From an uncultured Altererythrobacter sp. (GTDB lineage Bacteria; Pseudomonadota; Alphaproteobacteria; Sphingomonadales; Sphingomonadaceae), in assembly GCA_946886565.1 (NCBI GenBank), contig CAMPIX010000013.1, positions 1-64,000 of the forward strand: a DNA stretch of 64,000 nucleotides, given 5' to 3'. Shown here one piece after another: positions 1 through 10,396 of this stretch; position 1 is the first letter of the stretch, and each line of letters begins with the position of its first letter. The notes under the pieces were generated by a model. That model searched no databases. It worked only from the letters and a program-made list of their open reading frames with translations, and had not been told where the DNA came from. A program made the position numbers and the translations under genes.

Positions 1-309
1 CGCGGCGCCTACGGCAAGCCGTGGCTGCTCGGCCAGGTCATGCACTGGTGGCGCACAGGCGAGCGCCTCGCGAGCCCGGGCTTCGACGAGCAGTACGCCG
101 TTCTCGTCGAGCATTACCGTGCGATGCTCGAGCACTACGGCCGCGACGTCGGCACCAAGATCGCGCGCAAGCATCTCGGGTGGTACACCAAGGGCATGCA
201 CGGCTCGGCCGAGTTCCGGAACAGCGCGAACTTCATCGACGATCCGGATCAGGTGCTCGGCGAGATCGAGCGGTTCTACGAGCCGTTCCTGCGCCGCCGC
301 GCCGCGTGA
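1..309 (+). CDS. dusB: tRNA-dihydrouridine synthase DusB, C-terminal part
   Basis: This is the last 102 codons of a gene that starts before the window. It reads in frame from base 1 and begins with a GAYGKPWLL stretch, which matches the FMN-phosphate-binding end of the Dus TIM barrel, followed by the helical C-terminal domain (HLGWYTKGMHGSAEFR). Dus enzymes reduce uridine in the tRNA D-loop using FMN and NADPH. In alphaproteobacteria dusB (older name nifR3) commonly sits directly before ntrB, as it does here, and its TGA overlaps a possible GTG of ntrB. The catalytic cysteine region lies outside the window, so activity cannot be judged. The assignment to DusB rather than another Dus rests mainly on the neighbours. 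Confidence 0.88.
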   Translation, partial: RGAYGKPWLLGQVMHWWRTGERLASPGFDEQYAVLVEHYRAMLEHYGRDVGTKIARKHLGWYTKGMHGSAEFRNSANFIDDPDQVLGEIERFYEPFLRRRAA

Positions 310-323
310 GCGGAGCGGTCGCA

Positions 324-1387
324 ATGCAGATGGCGTCGCCCCACGCGGAAGCGCAGATCGCCGGGCTGATCTTCGCGGTGCTGCTGCTCGATCCCGAACT
401 CGTGGTGCGGGAGACCAATCCCGCCGCCGAGGATCTCCTGCACCGCAGCGCGCGCCGTCTGGTAGGCGCGAGCCTGCTCGAGGTGATCGAGGTCGACGAC
501 GAACGCGTCGCGCAGCGGCTCGCGGACCCGGAAGCGCGGCTCACCGTGCGCGGCATGGCGATGCGCTGCGGCGAGCGCGCGGCGCAGGTCAACGTCACCG
601 TCTCGCCGCTCGCTTCCCACCCCGGTTGGCGGGTGATGACGCTGTCCGAAGTCGGGCAGGGCGAGGTCGCCGATGCCGGGCGCGAGGAGACGACGTTGCG
701 CGCGCCCGCGATCCTTGCGCACGAGATCAAGAACCCGCTCGCCGCAATCCGCGGAGCGGGGCAGCTCGTCGCGCGTCGGCTCGACGACAAGGACAAGCCG
801 CTCGCGACGATGATCTCGGACGAGGTGGACCGGATCGCGCGGCTCGTCGACCGGATGCAGCGGCTAGGGAGCGAGCGGGTGGATCCGGTGGGGCCGACCA
901 ACCTCCACGCTGCGGTGCGCAGCGCGATCGCCACCGTCCGCGCCGTGGGGGCGCAGGGCGTGGAGCTGGTCGAGGAATTCGATCCCTCGCTGCCGCCGGT
1001 GCTCGCGAGCGGCGACGCGCTCGAACAGGTGCTGATCAACCTGATCTCGAACGCGCGCGATGCCTGCGCCCGGGCGGATGAGCCGCGCGTCGTGATCCGC
1101 ACGCGCTTCGTCAGCGGGCTCGTCTCGAACCTGACGCGCGGGCGCTCGGTACGCCTGCCGATCGAGATCGCGGTGAGCGACAACGGGCCGGGGATCGACC
1201 CGGCGCTGCGCGACCACGTGTTCGAGCCGTTCGTCACTTCCAAGGCGAGCGGGCAGGGTCTCGGGCTCGCGCTGGTGCGCAAGCTCGTGCGCGACATGAA
1301 CGGGCGGATCGGCCACCAGCGCGACGAGCGCGCGGGCCTGACCCATTTCCGCATCCACCTGCCGGTGGCGAAAGAGGGAGACGCGGC

Positions 1388-1391
<4 letters not shown>
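324..1391 (+). CDS. ntrB: nitrogen regulation sensor histidine kinase NtrB
   Basis: A 355-residue soluble two-component kinase. The N-terminal ~110 residues look like a PAS sensor domain. The H-box [11 protein letters not shown] carries the phospho-acceptor His133, followed by the N-box NLISNARDA (about 239), G1 DNGPGID (about 286) and G2 GQGLGLAL (about 310) of the ATPase domain. No membrane segment is seen, as expected for NtrB, which reads nitrogen status through PII proteins. I chose ATG 324 because GGAG lies 8 bases upstream; a GTG at 306 overlaps the dusB stop and would add six residues. The stop overlaps the ntrC start (ATGA), which implies translational coupling. Length is typical of the family. 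Confidence 0.94.
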
Positions 1392-2797
<1,406 letters not shown>

Positions 2798-2836
2798 CGC
2801 CTCGTCGAGAGAAAGCGTCGCCTCGGCGAATTCAGG

Positions 2837-2878
2837 CTTGCAAACCCGCAACAGTGCAGTTGTAAGCCTGCAACTGTG
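2837..2878. repeat. two imperfect 20-bp direct repeats, 22-bp period, between ntrC and ntrY
   Basis: Copies at 2837-2856 and 2859-2878 match at 15 of 20 positions (core TTGyAArCCyGCAAC). Their start-to-start spacing is 22 bases, about two helical turns, so both would face the same side of the DNA. The second copy also contains CAGTTG and CAACTG as an inverted pair (2857-2862, 2871-2876) and runs into the GTG start of ntrY. The pattern looks like a tandem operator or an RNA-level control element. The binding factor is unknown. Confidence 0.5.
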
Positions 2879-5107
2879 GCGGATTCGACACTCTCGCTGA
2901 CGAAGCGTAGCCCGCGCTGGTGGAGACGCTTCGTCGTGGCCTCCCGCCGCGCGAACTTTTTCCTCCTCCTGGAGATCGCTTCCGCGCTCGCGCTCGTCGC
3001 GATGGCGCTGACAACCTGGGCCACGTTCGCAAGCGCACCGCCCGACGGGCAACTCGTGCCGGCAGGCCAGGTCGCGAGCCTGCTGATCGGCACGCTGCTT
3101 CCGGGGATGGCGCTGATCGTGCTGTTCGGGCGGCGACTGGCACTACGCCGTGCGGCCGGCAGCACGGCGCGGCTGCACGTGCGACTGGTGTTCTTCTTCT
3201 CATTGGTCGCGGCGATCCCGACCTTGCTCGTGGCAGCTTTCGCGGCGGTGCTGTTCCAGTCGGGGGTCGATTTCTGGTTTTCGGACAACACGCGCGCCCT
3301 CGTCGCAAGCTCGCGCGAGCTGGAGCAGGCGTACTACGAAGAAAACGAGGTCGACCTCGCAAACCACGCGAGCGCGATGGCGGGGGACGTGCTCTACTAT
3401 GCGGAGGCGCTGGACAGTCTGAGTTCCGACGATCTCGGCAGCCGCGAGTTCGCAGAGTTCATGACCTACCAGATGGGCCCCCGCGACATCAGCGAGAGCG
3501 TCATCCTTCAGGACGTGGGGGATGGCAAACTGCGGACCGCCGCCTCGTACAACCTGACCGCCGGCAACGATCCGGCCAGCTTCGGTGCGCAGGCCTTGCG
3601 AGTGCTGCAGACGGGAGAGAACGTGTTCGTCTCGACCGACGAGTCGCGGATCGAGGCTCTGGCCCCGATCGATCGGAATTCGGGAATCTATCTCTATGTC
3701 GCGCGGAACACCGACGCGCGCGCCTACCAGCAGTTCGAGCGCGCCCGAGCGCTATCGCAGACTTATGAGGTTCTGACCCAGCGCGGCCGAGCCTTGCAGC
3801 TCCGGTTCAACCTCGCGCTGTTCTTCGTTTCGCTCGGCCTGCTCGGTTTCGCCGTGTGGTTCGCGCTGCGCTTCGCAGATCGGCAGGTCGAGCCGCTGAC
3901 CGATCTGGTCGGCGCCGCGCGGCAAGTCGGCGCAGGCAATTTCGCGCTGCGGGTGGAAGGGCGCACCGGACCCGACGAGATCGGTCTGCTCAATCGCGCG
4001 TTCAACCGCATGACGGCGCAGATCGAGCGGCAGACCGACGCGCTGGTAACCGCCAATCGTCAACTCGAGAACCGCCGCGCCTTCGTGGCGACGGTGCTCG
4101 AATCGGTCACCGCGGGGGTGATTTCGGTCGATCAGGATGGGCAAGTGCTGCTGATGAACGGCTCGGCGCAGGCGTTGCTGCTCGAGGAGGCCTCGCCCCC
4201 GCCGCTTGGGCTCACGCTCGAGCAGCTCACGCCGCCGATCGCCGCGCTGGTCAAGGGTGGAATCGACCGCGGGATCGTCAACCAGACGGTCGACGGCGAG
4301 CTGCTGACGCTCGCGGTCAAGATCGCGCACTTCTCCGAAGGGCAGGTCATCACTTTCGAGGACATCACCCGGCAGCTTCTCGACCAGCGGCAGGCCGCGT
4401 GGTCCGACGTCGCGCGGCGCATCGCGCACGAGATCAAGAACCCGCTCACGCCAATCCAGCTCGCGACCGAGCGGCTCAAGCGCCGCTATCGCTCGCAGAT
4501 CGAGAGCGATGGCGAGCTGTTCGACGAACTGACCAGCACGATCGTGCGCCAGGTCGGCGATCTGAAGAAGATGGTGGACGAATTCTCCTCCTTCGCACGA
4601 CTGCCCAAACCGGTGTTCCGCCGGGAGGACGCGCTCGATCTGGTGCGGCAAGCGCTGTTTCTGCAGGAAGTCGCGCATCCGGAGGTGGATTTCCGTTTCG
4701 CGTACGAAGGCGAGGGGCCGATCGAGCTCGCCTGCGATCGCCACCAGGTCGGTCAGGCGATGACCAACGTGCTCAAGAACGCGGTCGAGGCGGTCGAGGC
4801 GAAGGCACGCGAGTCCGAGCCGGACTTTCGCGGACGAATCGCGGTATCGATCGAACCGGGCCCGAGCGATGTCACCATCGTGGTCGAGGACAACGGGGTG
4901 GGTCTGCCGCAGGATCGCGACCGTATCGTCGAGCCCTACGTCACCACGCGCGAGAAGGGCACCGGGCTCGGGCTCGCGATCGTGAACAAGATCGTCGAGG
5001 AACACGGGGGGGAAATGGCCTTTGCCACGGCGCAGGCCGGGGGCACGAGAGTAACGCTGCGGCTCGCGCGCGAACCTGCTGCGCAGGGCAGCGAGGCCGC
5101 CGAATGA
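2876..5107 (+). CDS. ntrY: membrane sensor histidine kinase NtrY
   Basis: A 743-residue membrane kinase. Four hydrophobic helices are visible at about 27-49, 66-88, 103-125 and 311-333, with an extracytoplasmic sensor region between the third and fourth. A HAMP linker, a PAS domain, an H-box [12 protein letters not shown] with His518 and an ATPase domain (DNGVGLP, GTGLGLAI) follow. NtrY with NtrX responds to nitrogen or redox state in several alphaproteobacteria. The start is GTG 2876: the frame is open back to the ntrC stop, but no ATG or GTG and no Shine-Dalgarno sequence lies between. The start sits inside a 20-bp repeat, so initiation may be coupled or regulated. The next gene, ntrX, begins 22 bases after its stop. 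Confidence 0.92.
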   Translation: MADSTLSLTKRSPRWWRRFVVASRRANFFLLLEIASALALVAMALTTWATFASAPPDGQLVPAGQVASLLIGTLLPGMALIVLFGRRLALRRAAGSTARLHVRLVFFFSLVAAIPTLLVAAFAAVLFQSGVDFWFSDNTRALVASSRELEQAYYEENEVDLANHASAMAGDVLYYAEALDSLSSDDLGSREFAEFMTYQMGPRDISESVILQDVGDGKLRTAASYNLTAGNDPASFGAQALRVLQTGENVFVSTDESRIEALAPIDRNSGIYLYVARNTDARAYQQFERARALSQTYEVLTQRGRALQLRFNLALFFVSLGLLGFAVWFALRFADRQVEPLTDLVGAARQVGAGNFALRVEGRTGPDEIGLLNRAFNRMTAQIERQTDALVTANRQLENRRAFVATVLESVTAGVISVDQDGQVLLMNGSAQALLLEEASPPPLGLTLEQLTPPIAALVKGGIDRGIVNQTVDGELLTLAVKIAHFSEGQVITFEDITRQLLDQRQAAWSDVARRIAHEIKNPLTPIQLATERLKRRYRSQIESDGELFDELTSTIVRQVGDLKKMVDEFSSFARLPKPVFRREDALDLVRQALFLQEVAHPEVDFRFAYEGEGPIELACDRHQVGQAMTNVLKNAVEAVEAKARESEPDFRGRIAVSIEPGPSDVTIVVEDNGVGLPQDRDRIVEPYVTTREKGTGLGLAIVNKIVEEHGGEMAFATAQAGGTRVTLRLAREPAAQGSEAAE

Positions 5108-5129
5108 TGGACAACAAGGAGTTCGCCCC

Positions 5130-6515
5130 ATGGCGCTAGACATTCTCGTCGTCGATGACGAACGCGATATTCGCGAGCTCGTTTCCGGCGTCCTGAGCGA
5201 CGAGGGTTACGAGTGCCGTACCGCCGGCGACAGCAGTGCTGCGTTGAATGCGATCGACGAGCGACGGCCGAGCCTCGTGCTGCTCGACGTCTGGCTTCAC
5301 GGAAGCGCGATGGACGGGCTCGAGGTGCTCGACGAGATCAAGAAGCGCGAGCCCGAGCTGCCGGTGATCATCTTTTCCGGTCACGGCAATATCGATACTG
5401 CGGTGTCCGCGGTCGCCCGCGGCGCGATGGACTTCATCGAGAAGCCGTTCGAAGCAGGGCGACTGCTCCACCTCGTCGGCCGCGCGACCGAGACCGAGCG
5501 GCTGCGGCGCGAGAATGTCCGGCTGCGGCAGGGGCATTCGCAGGGCGAGGAGTTCACCGGCAACTCGACGGTGATCAATCAGGTGCGCGCAACGCTCAAG
5601 CGGGTCGCCAACACCGGCAGCCGGGTGCTCATCAACGGCCCGGCCGGCGCGGGCAAGGAAGTCGCCGCGCGGCTGCTGCACAGCTGGAGCGGGCGCGCAG
5701 ACGGCGCGTTCGTGATCGTCAATTCGGCGCGCATCACCCCCGAACGCTTCGAGCAGGAGCTGTTCGGCGAGGAGATCGATGGCCAGCTCGTGCGCCCGGG
5801 CCTGCTCGAGACGGCGGACGGCGGCACGCTCTATCTCGACGAAGTGGCCGACATGCCACTATCGACCCAGGCGCGGATCCTGCGCGTCCTGACCGAGCAG
5901 AGCTTCGTCCGCGTGGGCGGCAACCGCCAGATCGGCGTCGATGTGCGGGTGGTTTCCTCCACCTCGCGCGATCTGACCGAAGAAATGGAGGAGAAGCGCT
6001 TCCGCGAAGACCTGTTCTACCGGCTCAACGTGGTGCCCGTCGCGATCCCCTCGCTCGCCGAGCGGCGCGACGACATCCCGGCGCTCGCGCAGCACTTCTT
6101 CACCCGCTACGCCGCCGAACAGGGCATTCCATCGCCCGACATTTCGCAAGAGGCCATGGCAGCGCTCCAGGCATACGACTGGCCGGGCAACGTGCGCCAG
6201 TTGCGCAACGTCGTCGAAAGGACGGTGATCCTTTCCCCGCGCGAGGACATGAACGTGATCGAGACCGAAATGCTGCCGAGCGAGGTCACGGGCGGCAAGC
6301 TGGGCGCGGCGAACGGCCTGTCGACGCTGATGGGCGCACCGCTGCGCGAGGCGCGCGAAACTTTCGAGCGAGAGTATCTGAGCATCCAGATACGGCGCTT
6401 TTCGGGCAATATCTCGAAGACCGCGAGCTTTATCGGAATGGAACGCTCGGCACTGCACCGGAAGCTCAAGCTGCTCGGAATGAGCGAGCGCGGGACGGCC
6501 GAGCGGAAGGTTTAG
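5130..6515 (+). CDS. ntrX: response regulator NtrX lacking the sigma-54 contact loop
   Basis: A 461-residue NtrC-family regulator. The receiver has D9/D10 and phospho-acceptor Asp53; the AAA+ domain has GPAGAGKE at 170-177 and Walker [14 protein letters not shown] Fis-type helix-turn-helix ends the protein ([17 protein letters not shown]). Where NtrC has GAFTGA, this protein reads [11 protein letters not shown], so the loop that touches sigma-54 is missing. NtrX proteins of some other alphaproteobacteria are described as lacking this motif and acting independently of sigma-54, which I infer here. The partner kinase is the upstream NtrY. The start ATG follows an AAGGAG Shine-Dalgarno sequence. 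Confidence 0.93.
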   Translation: MALDILVVDDERDIRELVSGVLSDEGYECRTAGDSSAALNAIDERRPSLVLLDVWLHGSAMDGLEVLDEIKKREPELPVIIFSGHGNIDTAVSAVARGAMDFIEKPFEAGRLLHLVGRATETERLRRENVRLRQGHSQGEEFTGNSTVINQVRATLKRVANTGSRVLINGPAGAGKEVAARLLHSWSGRADGAFVIVNSARITPERFEQELFGEEIDGQLVRPGLLETADGGTLYLDEVADMPLSTQARILRVLTEQSFVRVGGNRQIGVDVRVVSSTSRDLTEEMEEKRFREDLFYRLNVVPVAIPSLAERRDDIPALAQHFFTRYAAEQGIPSPDISQEAMAALQAYDWPGNVRQLRNVVERTVILSPREDMNVIETEMLPSEVTGGKLGAANGLSTLMGAPLREARETFEREYLSIQIRRFSGNISKTASFIGMERSALHRKLKLLGMSERGTAERKV

Positions 6516-6548
6516 ACCCGCTCCGGTCGGCGGACGCGCAATATCGAA

Positions 6549-6577
6549 TTGCCCGCGGGCACCAATCGCGGCATAAT
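6549..6577 (+). promoter_or_regulatory. sigma-70-type promoter in front of hfq
   Basis: TTGCCC at 6549-6554 and CATAAT at 6572-6577 are separated by exactly 17 bases. They match the consensus hexamers at 4/6 and 5/6 positions. They lie in the 146-base gap between ntrX and hfq, which would give hfq a leader of about 78 bases and independence from the ntr operon. Confidence 0.6.
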
Positions 6578-6661
6578 CGGTTGCCTCACCGGCGGGCGGA
6601 TTTTTCCGCTTGCCAGAATGCGGACCGCAAAGGCGGCCGCCAACAAGAAGGAAAATCTACC

Positions 6662-7222
6662 ATGCCTACCGGACAGACGCTTTCCGCGCGTCCCAAGCCG
6701 AAGCCTGCAGAGAGCGAGAAACCTCAGGCGGCGGAGGGCAAGCCCGGCCGTCAGCCGAACCTGCAGGATGCGTTTCTCAATATCCTGCGCAAGAACAAGA
6801 CCCCCGTGACCATGTTCCTGGTGAAGGGCGTCAAGCTTCAAGGCATCGTCACCTGGTTCGACAACTTCTCGATCCTGCTGCGCCGCGACGGGCAGTCGCA
6901 GCTGGTGTACAAGCACGCGATCTCGACCATCATGCCCGCGCAGCCGATGGATGCGGCCCAGTTCGCGAGCCAGGATTCGAGCAAGAAGCAGCGTCTGCTG
7001 CAGGACGTGTTCCTCTCGCGCGTGCGCGATGCCGAGGCGCAGGTCACGATGTTCCTCGTCAACGGGGTCATGCTCCAGGGCGCGATCGCGGCCTACGACC
7101 TGTTCTGCATGCTGCTCGAGCGCGAGGGCTACGTCCAGCTCGCCTACAAGCACGCGGTCTCGACGATCCAGCCGGCGACGCCGGTCGATCTGACTGACGA
7201 TTGGGAAGGCGAAGAAGACTGA
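6662..7222 (+). CDS. hfq: RNA chaperone Hfq with two tandem Sm domains
   Basis: A 186-residue protein containing two complete Hfq folds. Domain 1 spans about 33-92 ([25 protein letters not shown]); domain 2 spans about 112-171 ([25 protein letters not shown]). Ordinary Hfq has one such domain of about 65 residues and forms a hexamer, so three of these chains could close a six-fold ring. Hfq binds small RNAs and mRNAs. The N-terminal 30 residues are rich in Pro, Lys and Glu and probably disordered; the tail is acidic. AGAAGGA lies ten bases before the ATG. I recall a tandem Hfq being noted in Novosphingobium, so this may be a lineage trait. The following hflX overlaps its end. Confidence 0.95.
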   Translation: MPTGQTLSARPKPKPAESEKPQAAEGKPGRQPNLQDAFLNILRKNKTPVTMFLVKGVKLQGIVTWFDNFSILLRRDGQSQLVYKHAISTIMPAQPMDAAQFASQDSSKKQRLLQDVFLSRVRDAEAQVTMFLVNGVMLQGAIAAYDLFCMLLEREGYVQLAYKHAVSTIQPATPVDLTDDWEGEED

Positions 7223-8538
7223 GTTTCGACGACAACCTGCTCGGCGAAGTTTCGCGCGGGGCGCGGGCGCTCGTCGTCTGCCCGGACATTCGCGGGCAGC
7301 AGCACGACCTCGATTCCGAGGCGCGGCTCGCCGAGGCGTGCGGGCTGGCGCTGGCGATCGGGATCGTCGTCGCCGAAGGTTTCGTCCTGCCGGTGCGCCA
7401 GGTCCGGCCGGGCACGCTGTTCGGCGCGGGGCAGGTCGAGAACATCGGCGTCGCTTGCGAGCAGAACGAGGCCGAGCTGGTGGTGGTCGATGGCGCGCTG
7501 TCGCCGATCCAGCAGCGCAACCTCGAAGAGACGCTCGGACGCAAGGTGATCGACCGCACCGGGTTGATCCTCGAGATCTTCGGAGAGCGCGCGGCAACCG
7601 CCGAGGGCCGGCTTCAGGTCGAGCTTGCGCATCTCGACTACCAGCAGAGCCGCCTCGTCCGTTCGTGGACCCACCTCGAGCGCCAGCGCGGCGGCTTCGG
7701 CTTCCTCGGCGGCCCGGGCGAGACGCAGATCGAGGCCGACCGCCGGATGATCCGCCAGCGTATGGCGCGGCTGCGCAAGGAACTGGAGCAGGTGCGCAAG
7801 ACGCGTGCGCTGCATCGCGAGCGGCGGGGCAGGGCGCCGTGGCCGGTGATCGCGCTGATCGGTTACACCAATGCTGGAAAGTCTACACTTTTCAACCGTT
7901 TGACAGGCGAAGATGTGATGGCGGAGGACCTGCTGTTCGCCACACTCGATCCGACGATGCGCGCGATCCGACTACCAGGCGTCGAAAAGGCAATCCTCTC
8001 GGACACCGTGGGTTTCATTTCCGACTTGCCGACACAGCTCGTCGCGGCGTTCCGCGCGACGCTCGAGGAAGTGACAGGCGCGGACGTGATCGTGCATGTG
8101 CGTGACATGGCCAATGCCTCGGCCGGCGCGCAGAAAGCGCAGGTCCTCAAGGTGCTTGCCGAGCTCGGCATCGTCGAGGGGGAGGGGGGCGAGAGCACCA
8201 TCCCGATCGTGGAGGCCTGGAACAAGGTCGATCTGCTCGGTTCTGAAGCTCGCGAAGAGCTGCTTGAAATTGCTGGAGATAGCGCGGAGATCGCTCCGAT
8301 ATCGGCCCAAACCGGCGAAGGTGTGGACGTGCTTCTGGCTCGGCTCGACACCCTGCTCACCGCCGGAGCGAAAGTGCACGAAATCGTCGTGCCGTCGAGC
8401 GAGGGGCAGAAGATCGCTTGGCTTCACGCCCACGGGCAGGTGCTCGAGGATAGCGCGGAGGAGGGCGATGCAGGCCCGCTCCACCGCCTGACCGTGCGGC
8501 TGACGCCCAAGGAATTCGGACGCTTCGCGAGCCTTTAG
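7201..8538 (+). CDS. hflX: ribosome-associated GTPase HflX
   Basis: A 445-residue GTPase. The HflX N-terminal domain ([23 protein letters not shown]) and the glycine-rich linker [15 protein letters not shown] are present. The G domain has G1 GYTNAGKS at about 221-228, G3 DTVGF and G4 NKVD. HflX splits stalled ribosomes under stress. Start choice is uncertain: TTG 7201 overlaps the last 22 bases of hfq, while CTG 7219 overlaps its stop as CTGA; neither has a clear Shine-Dalgarno sequence and no ATG is available. Coupling to hfq translation is likely. The hfq-hflX pair is conserved across proteobacteria. Confidence 0.92.
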   Translation: MGRRRRLSFDDNLLGEVSRGARALVVCPDIRGQQHDLDSEARLAEACGLALAIGIVVAEGFVLPVRQVRPGTLFGAGQVENIGVACEQNEAELVVVDGALSPIQQRNLEETLGRKVIDRTGLILEIFGERAATAEGRLQVELAHLDYQQSRLVRSWTHLERQRGGFGFLGGPGETQIEADRRMIRQRMARLRKELEQVRKTRALHRERRGRAPWPVIALIGYTNAGKSTLFNRLTGEDVMAEDLLFATLDPTMRAIRLPGVEKAILSDTVGFISDLPTQLVAAFRATLEEVTGADVIVHVRDMANASAGAQKAQVLKVLAELGIVEGEGGESTIPIVEAWNKVDLLGSEAREELLEIAGDSAEIAPISAQTGEGVDVLLARLDTLLTAGAKVHEIVVPSSEGQKIAWLHAHGQVLEDSAEEGDAGPLHRLTVRLTPKEFGRFASL

Positions 8539-8555
8539 GGACGCCACACCGACCA

Positions 8556-8637
8556 GACATCCGTTCGTGGTAAGCTTGTCGAACCACGCAGGCGCAACGC
8601 CAGCGTCCTTCGACAGGCTCAAGACGAACGGATGTGG
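8556..8637. repeat. palindromic repeat element (TTCGACAGGCTCA type), copy A
   Basis: Two arms, about 8558-8587 and 8607-8637, are inverted copies carrying ATCCGTTCG and GCTTGTCGAA / TTCGACAGGCTCA cores. It fills the gap between convergent hflX and mazG, where the RNA hairpin could act as a transcription barrier for both. Related copies occur at 35838-35930 and, more distantly, 43468-43560. Confidence 0.75.
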
Positions 8638-8642
8638 TAGGG

Positions 8643-9404
8643 TTAGGGCGACCTCTCGCTGCGCTTGACCTGCTGCCAGAGGGCTTCCTGCTCGTCGAGT
8701 GAGAGATCCGCGAACTTGCCCTCGGCCAGTTCCTCCATCGCGCGGAAGCGGCGATCGAACTTTCCGTTCGCGGCGCGGAGTGCGTCTTCGGGCGCGATGC
8801 CGTAGGTACGCACGAGATTGACCGCGGCGAATAGCAGATCGCCGGCTTCAGCCGTGCGTTCCTCTGGTGCAGCGGTGGCAAGCTCGTCCATTTCTTCGAG
8901 CACCTTGGCGCGCGGCCCATCGGGATCGGGCCAGTCGAACCCAGTCCGCGCGGCGCGCTTCTGCAGCTTGTCGGCGCGCATCAGCGCGGGCAGCGCGACC
9001 GCGACGCCGTCGAGCGCGCTCTTGGCACCCTTGGCGGCACGCTCCTCGGCCTTGAGCGCTTCCCAGCGTTCCTCGCGCATGCCGCCGGGCATTTCGTCGC
9101 CGAAAATGTGCGGATGGCGCGCCTCGAGCTTGTCGGCGATCGAGTGTGCGACCGCGTCGAAATCGAACTGGCCGGCTTCCTCGGCGATGCGCGCCTGGAA
9201 CACGACCTGGAACAGCAGGTCGCCAAGCTCGTCGCGGATATCCTCGATATCGCCGCGGGCGACCGCGTCGGCGACTTCGTAGGCTTCCTCGATCGTGTGC
9301 GGCACTATCGTCTCGAAGCGCTGCGCGCGATCCCATTCGCATCCGCGTTCGGGATCGCGCAGGGTGGCCATGATGCGGAGGAGGCGGGAGAGTTGCTCGG
9401 TCAT
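8643..9404 (-). CDS. mazG: nucleoside triphosphate pyrophosphohydrolase MazG
   Basis: A 253-residue all-helical NTP pyrophosphatase with two MazG repeats. The metal-binding helix pair is seen in repeat 1 as EEAYE (from Glu39) and DELGDLLFQ (Glu59, Asp62); the repeat 2 counterpart is near EEMDELATAAPEERTAEAGDLLFAAV. MazG hydrolyses non-canonical NTPs and can affect the ppGpp response. Length matches full-length two-repeat MazG. It is separated from the upstream run by 56 bases that are strikingly AT-rich, so it may have its own promoter, and it runs convergently into hflX across a palindromic repeat. Confidence 0.93.
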   Translation of the reverse strand: MTEQLSRLLRIMATLRDPERGCEWDRAQRFETIVPHTIEEAYEVADAVARGDIEDIRDELGDLLFQVVFQARIAEEAGQFDFDAVAHSIADKLEARHPHIFGDEMPGGMREERWEALKAEERAAKGAKSALDGVAVALPALMRADKLQKRAARTGFDWPDPDGPRAKVLEEMDELATAAPEERTAEAGDLLFAAVNLVRTYGIAPEDALRAANGKFDRRFRAMEELAEGKFADLSLDEQEALWQQVKRSERSP

Positions 9405-9413
9405 ATTGGAATG

Positions 9414-9427
9414 ATAATATATATTAT
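9414..9427. promoter_or_regulatory. 14-bp AT palindrome upstream of mazG
   Basis: ATAATATATATTAT at 9414-9427 is a perfect palindrome made only of A and T. It lies in an AT-rich island (about 9405-9440) 10 bases before the mazG start. It could serve as a -10 region or as a site for a nucleoid protein or local repressor. No good -35 was found at the right distance. Confidence 0.35.
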
Positions 9428-9461
9428 GTAAAAATTACGTGTAGATGTTAGGCGAGGGCCC

Positions 9462-9632
9462 CTATCCGGCGAGATACGAGAAAGCCAGCGCCACTCCACC
9501 GAAGATCGCTATCCACACCAGCGCCATGCGGACACTCTTTTTCCAGTCCAGTCGGAACGATGCGAAGGCTGACAGAGCGAGTACGAGCCAGCCGATGAGC
9601 GCTACGATTTGGACCGTCGCCAATTCGTTCAC
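9462..9632 (-). CDS. small two-helix membrane protein (56 aa)
   Basis: A 56-residue ORF starting at GTG 9632, which overlaps the stop of the PhnP-like gene as GTGA. Two hydrophobic segments are visible at about 8-26 and 36-54, separated by a short basic stretch (RLDWKKSVR). The second segment, with its MALVWIAIFGG run, resembles the N-terminal anchor of alphaproteobacterial clan AA (retropepsin-like) aspartic proteases, but no protease domain follows before the stop. It could be an independent small membrane protein or a cut-down relative of that anchor. The strict overlap with the upstream gene is the main argument that it is translated. Confidence 0.6.
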   Translation of the reverse strand: MNELATVQIVALIGWLVLALSAFASFRLDWKKSVRMALVWIAIFGGVALAFSYLAG

Positions 9633-10396
9633 AGCACGATCTCCATGCCATCGTAGCCCACCGAAACGCCGCTCGGCACCTCGGCCGACAGCGTGGCGTA
9701 ATCCATCGACTTGTCGAGATGCGTCAGCACCGTGTGGCGTGCCTTGCAGCGATTTGCGAGTTCGAGCGCCATTTCGAGATGCGCATGAGTCGGATGTGGA
9801 TCGCGGCGAAGGCAGTCGGTGACCAACAGGTCGACATCGGCGCACAAGTCCACGGTCTGATCAAGAATCTCGCTGAAGTCAGTGACATACGCGACTGATC
9901 TTCCGTCGTTTTCAAAACGAAATCCGGTGGTTTTCGTCGGTCCGTGCGGCATCTCGCACCATTCGACCGAGAACCCGGCGCAGAGCCGGAGCCGGTCGAG
10001 CGCCTCGAGCGCGACGATCGTCGGATAGCCGTATTGCCCGGCGAAGACGTAATCGAACCGTCGCCGCAGCCGCTCGACCGTGACGCCCGAGGCATAGCCC
10101 GGGATCGGGCCGCCGCGGCCGTAGCGCAGCACCCGCAAGTCGTCGATGCCGTGGCAGTGATCGGCATGATCGTGGGTCCAGAACACCGCGTCGATCGCGT
10201 CGATCCGGTTGGCGAGGAGCTGCTGTCGCAGGTCAGTCGAGGTGTCGACCAGGATGCGCCGGCCGGCTTCGCTTTCGAGCAGGATCGAGACGCGCGTGCG
10301 GCGATTTCTCGGTTCGTTCGGGTCGCAATCGCCCCAGTCGTCGCCGATCCGCGGAACCCCGGTCGAGGTTCCCGAGCCGAGCACCACGCACTTCAC
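9629..10396 (-). CDS. PhnP-like metallo-beta-lactamase-fold phosphodiesterase
   Basis: A 255-residue metallo-beta-lactamase-fold hydrolase. The metal-binding motif THDHADH is at 74-80, preceded by the early GSGTSTGVPRIG loop and followed by YVTDFSE and a LLVTDCLR segment supplying later ligands. The GSGTSxGxP start is characteristic of the PhnP/YcbJ-type cyclic phosphodiesterases rather than beta-lactamases or glyoxalases. There is no phn operon here, so the substrate is open. It starts with GTG 10396 overlapping the tatD stop (GTGA), as part of the metG-tatD-hydrolase chain. Confidence 0.86.
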   Translation of the reverse strand: MKCVVLGSGTSTGVPRIGDDWGDCDPNEPRNRRTRVSILLESEAGRRILVDTSTDLRQQLLANRIDAIDAVFWTHDHADHCHGIDDLRVLRYGRGGPIPGYASGVTVERLRRRFDYVFAGQYGYPTIVALEALDRLRLCAGFSVEWCEMPHGPTKTTGFRFENDGRSVAYVTDFSEILDQTVDLCADVDLLVTDCLRRDPHPTHAHLEMALELANRCKARHTVLTHLDKSMDYATLSAEVPSGVSVGYDGMEIVL

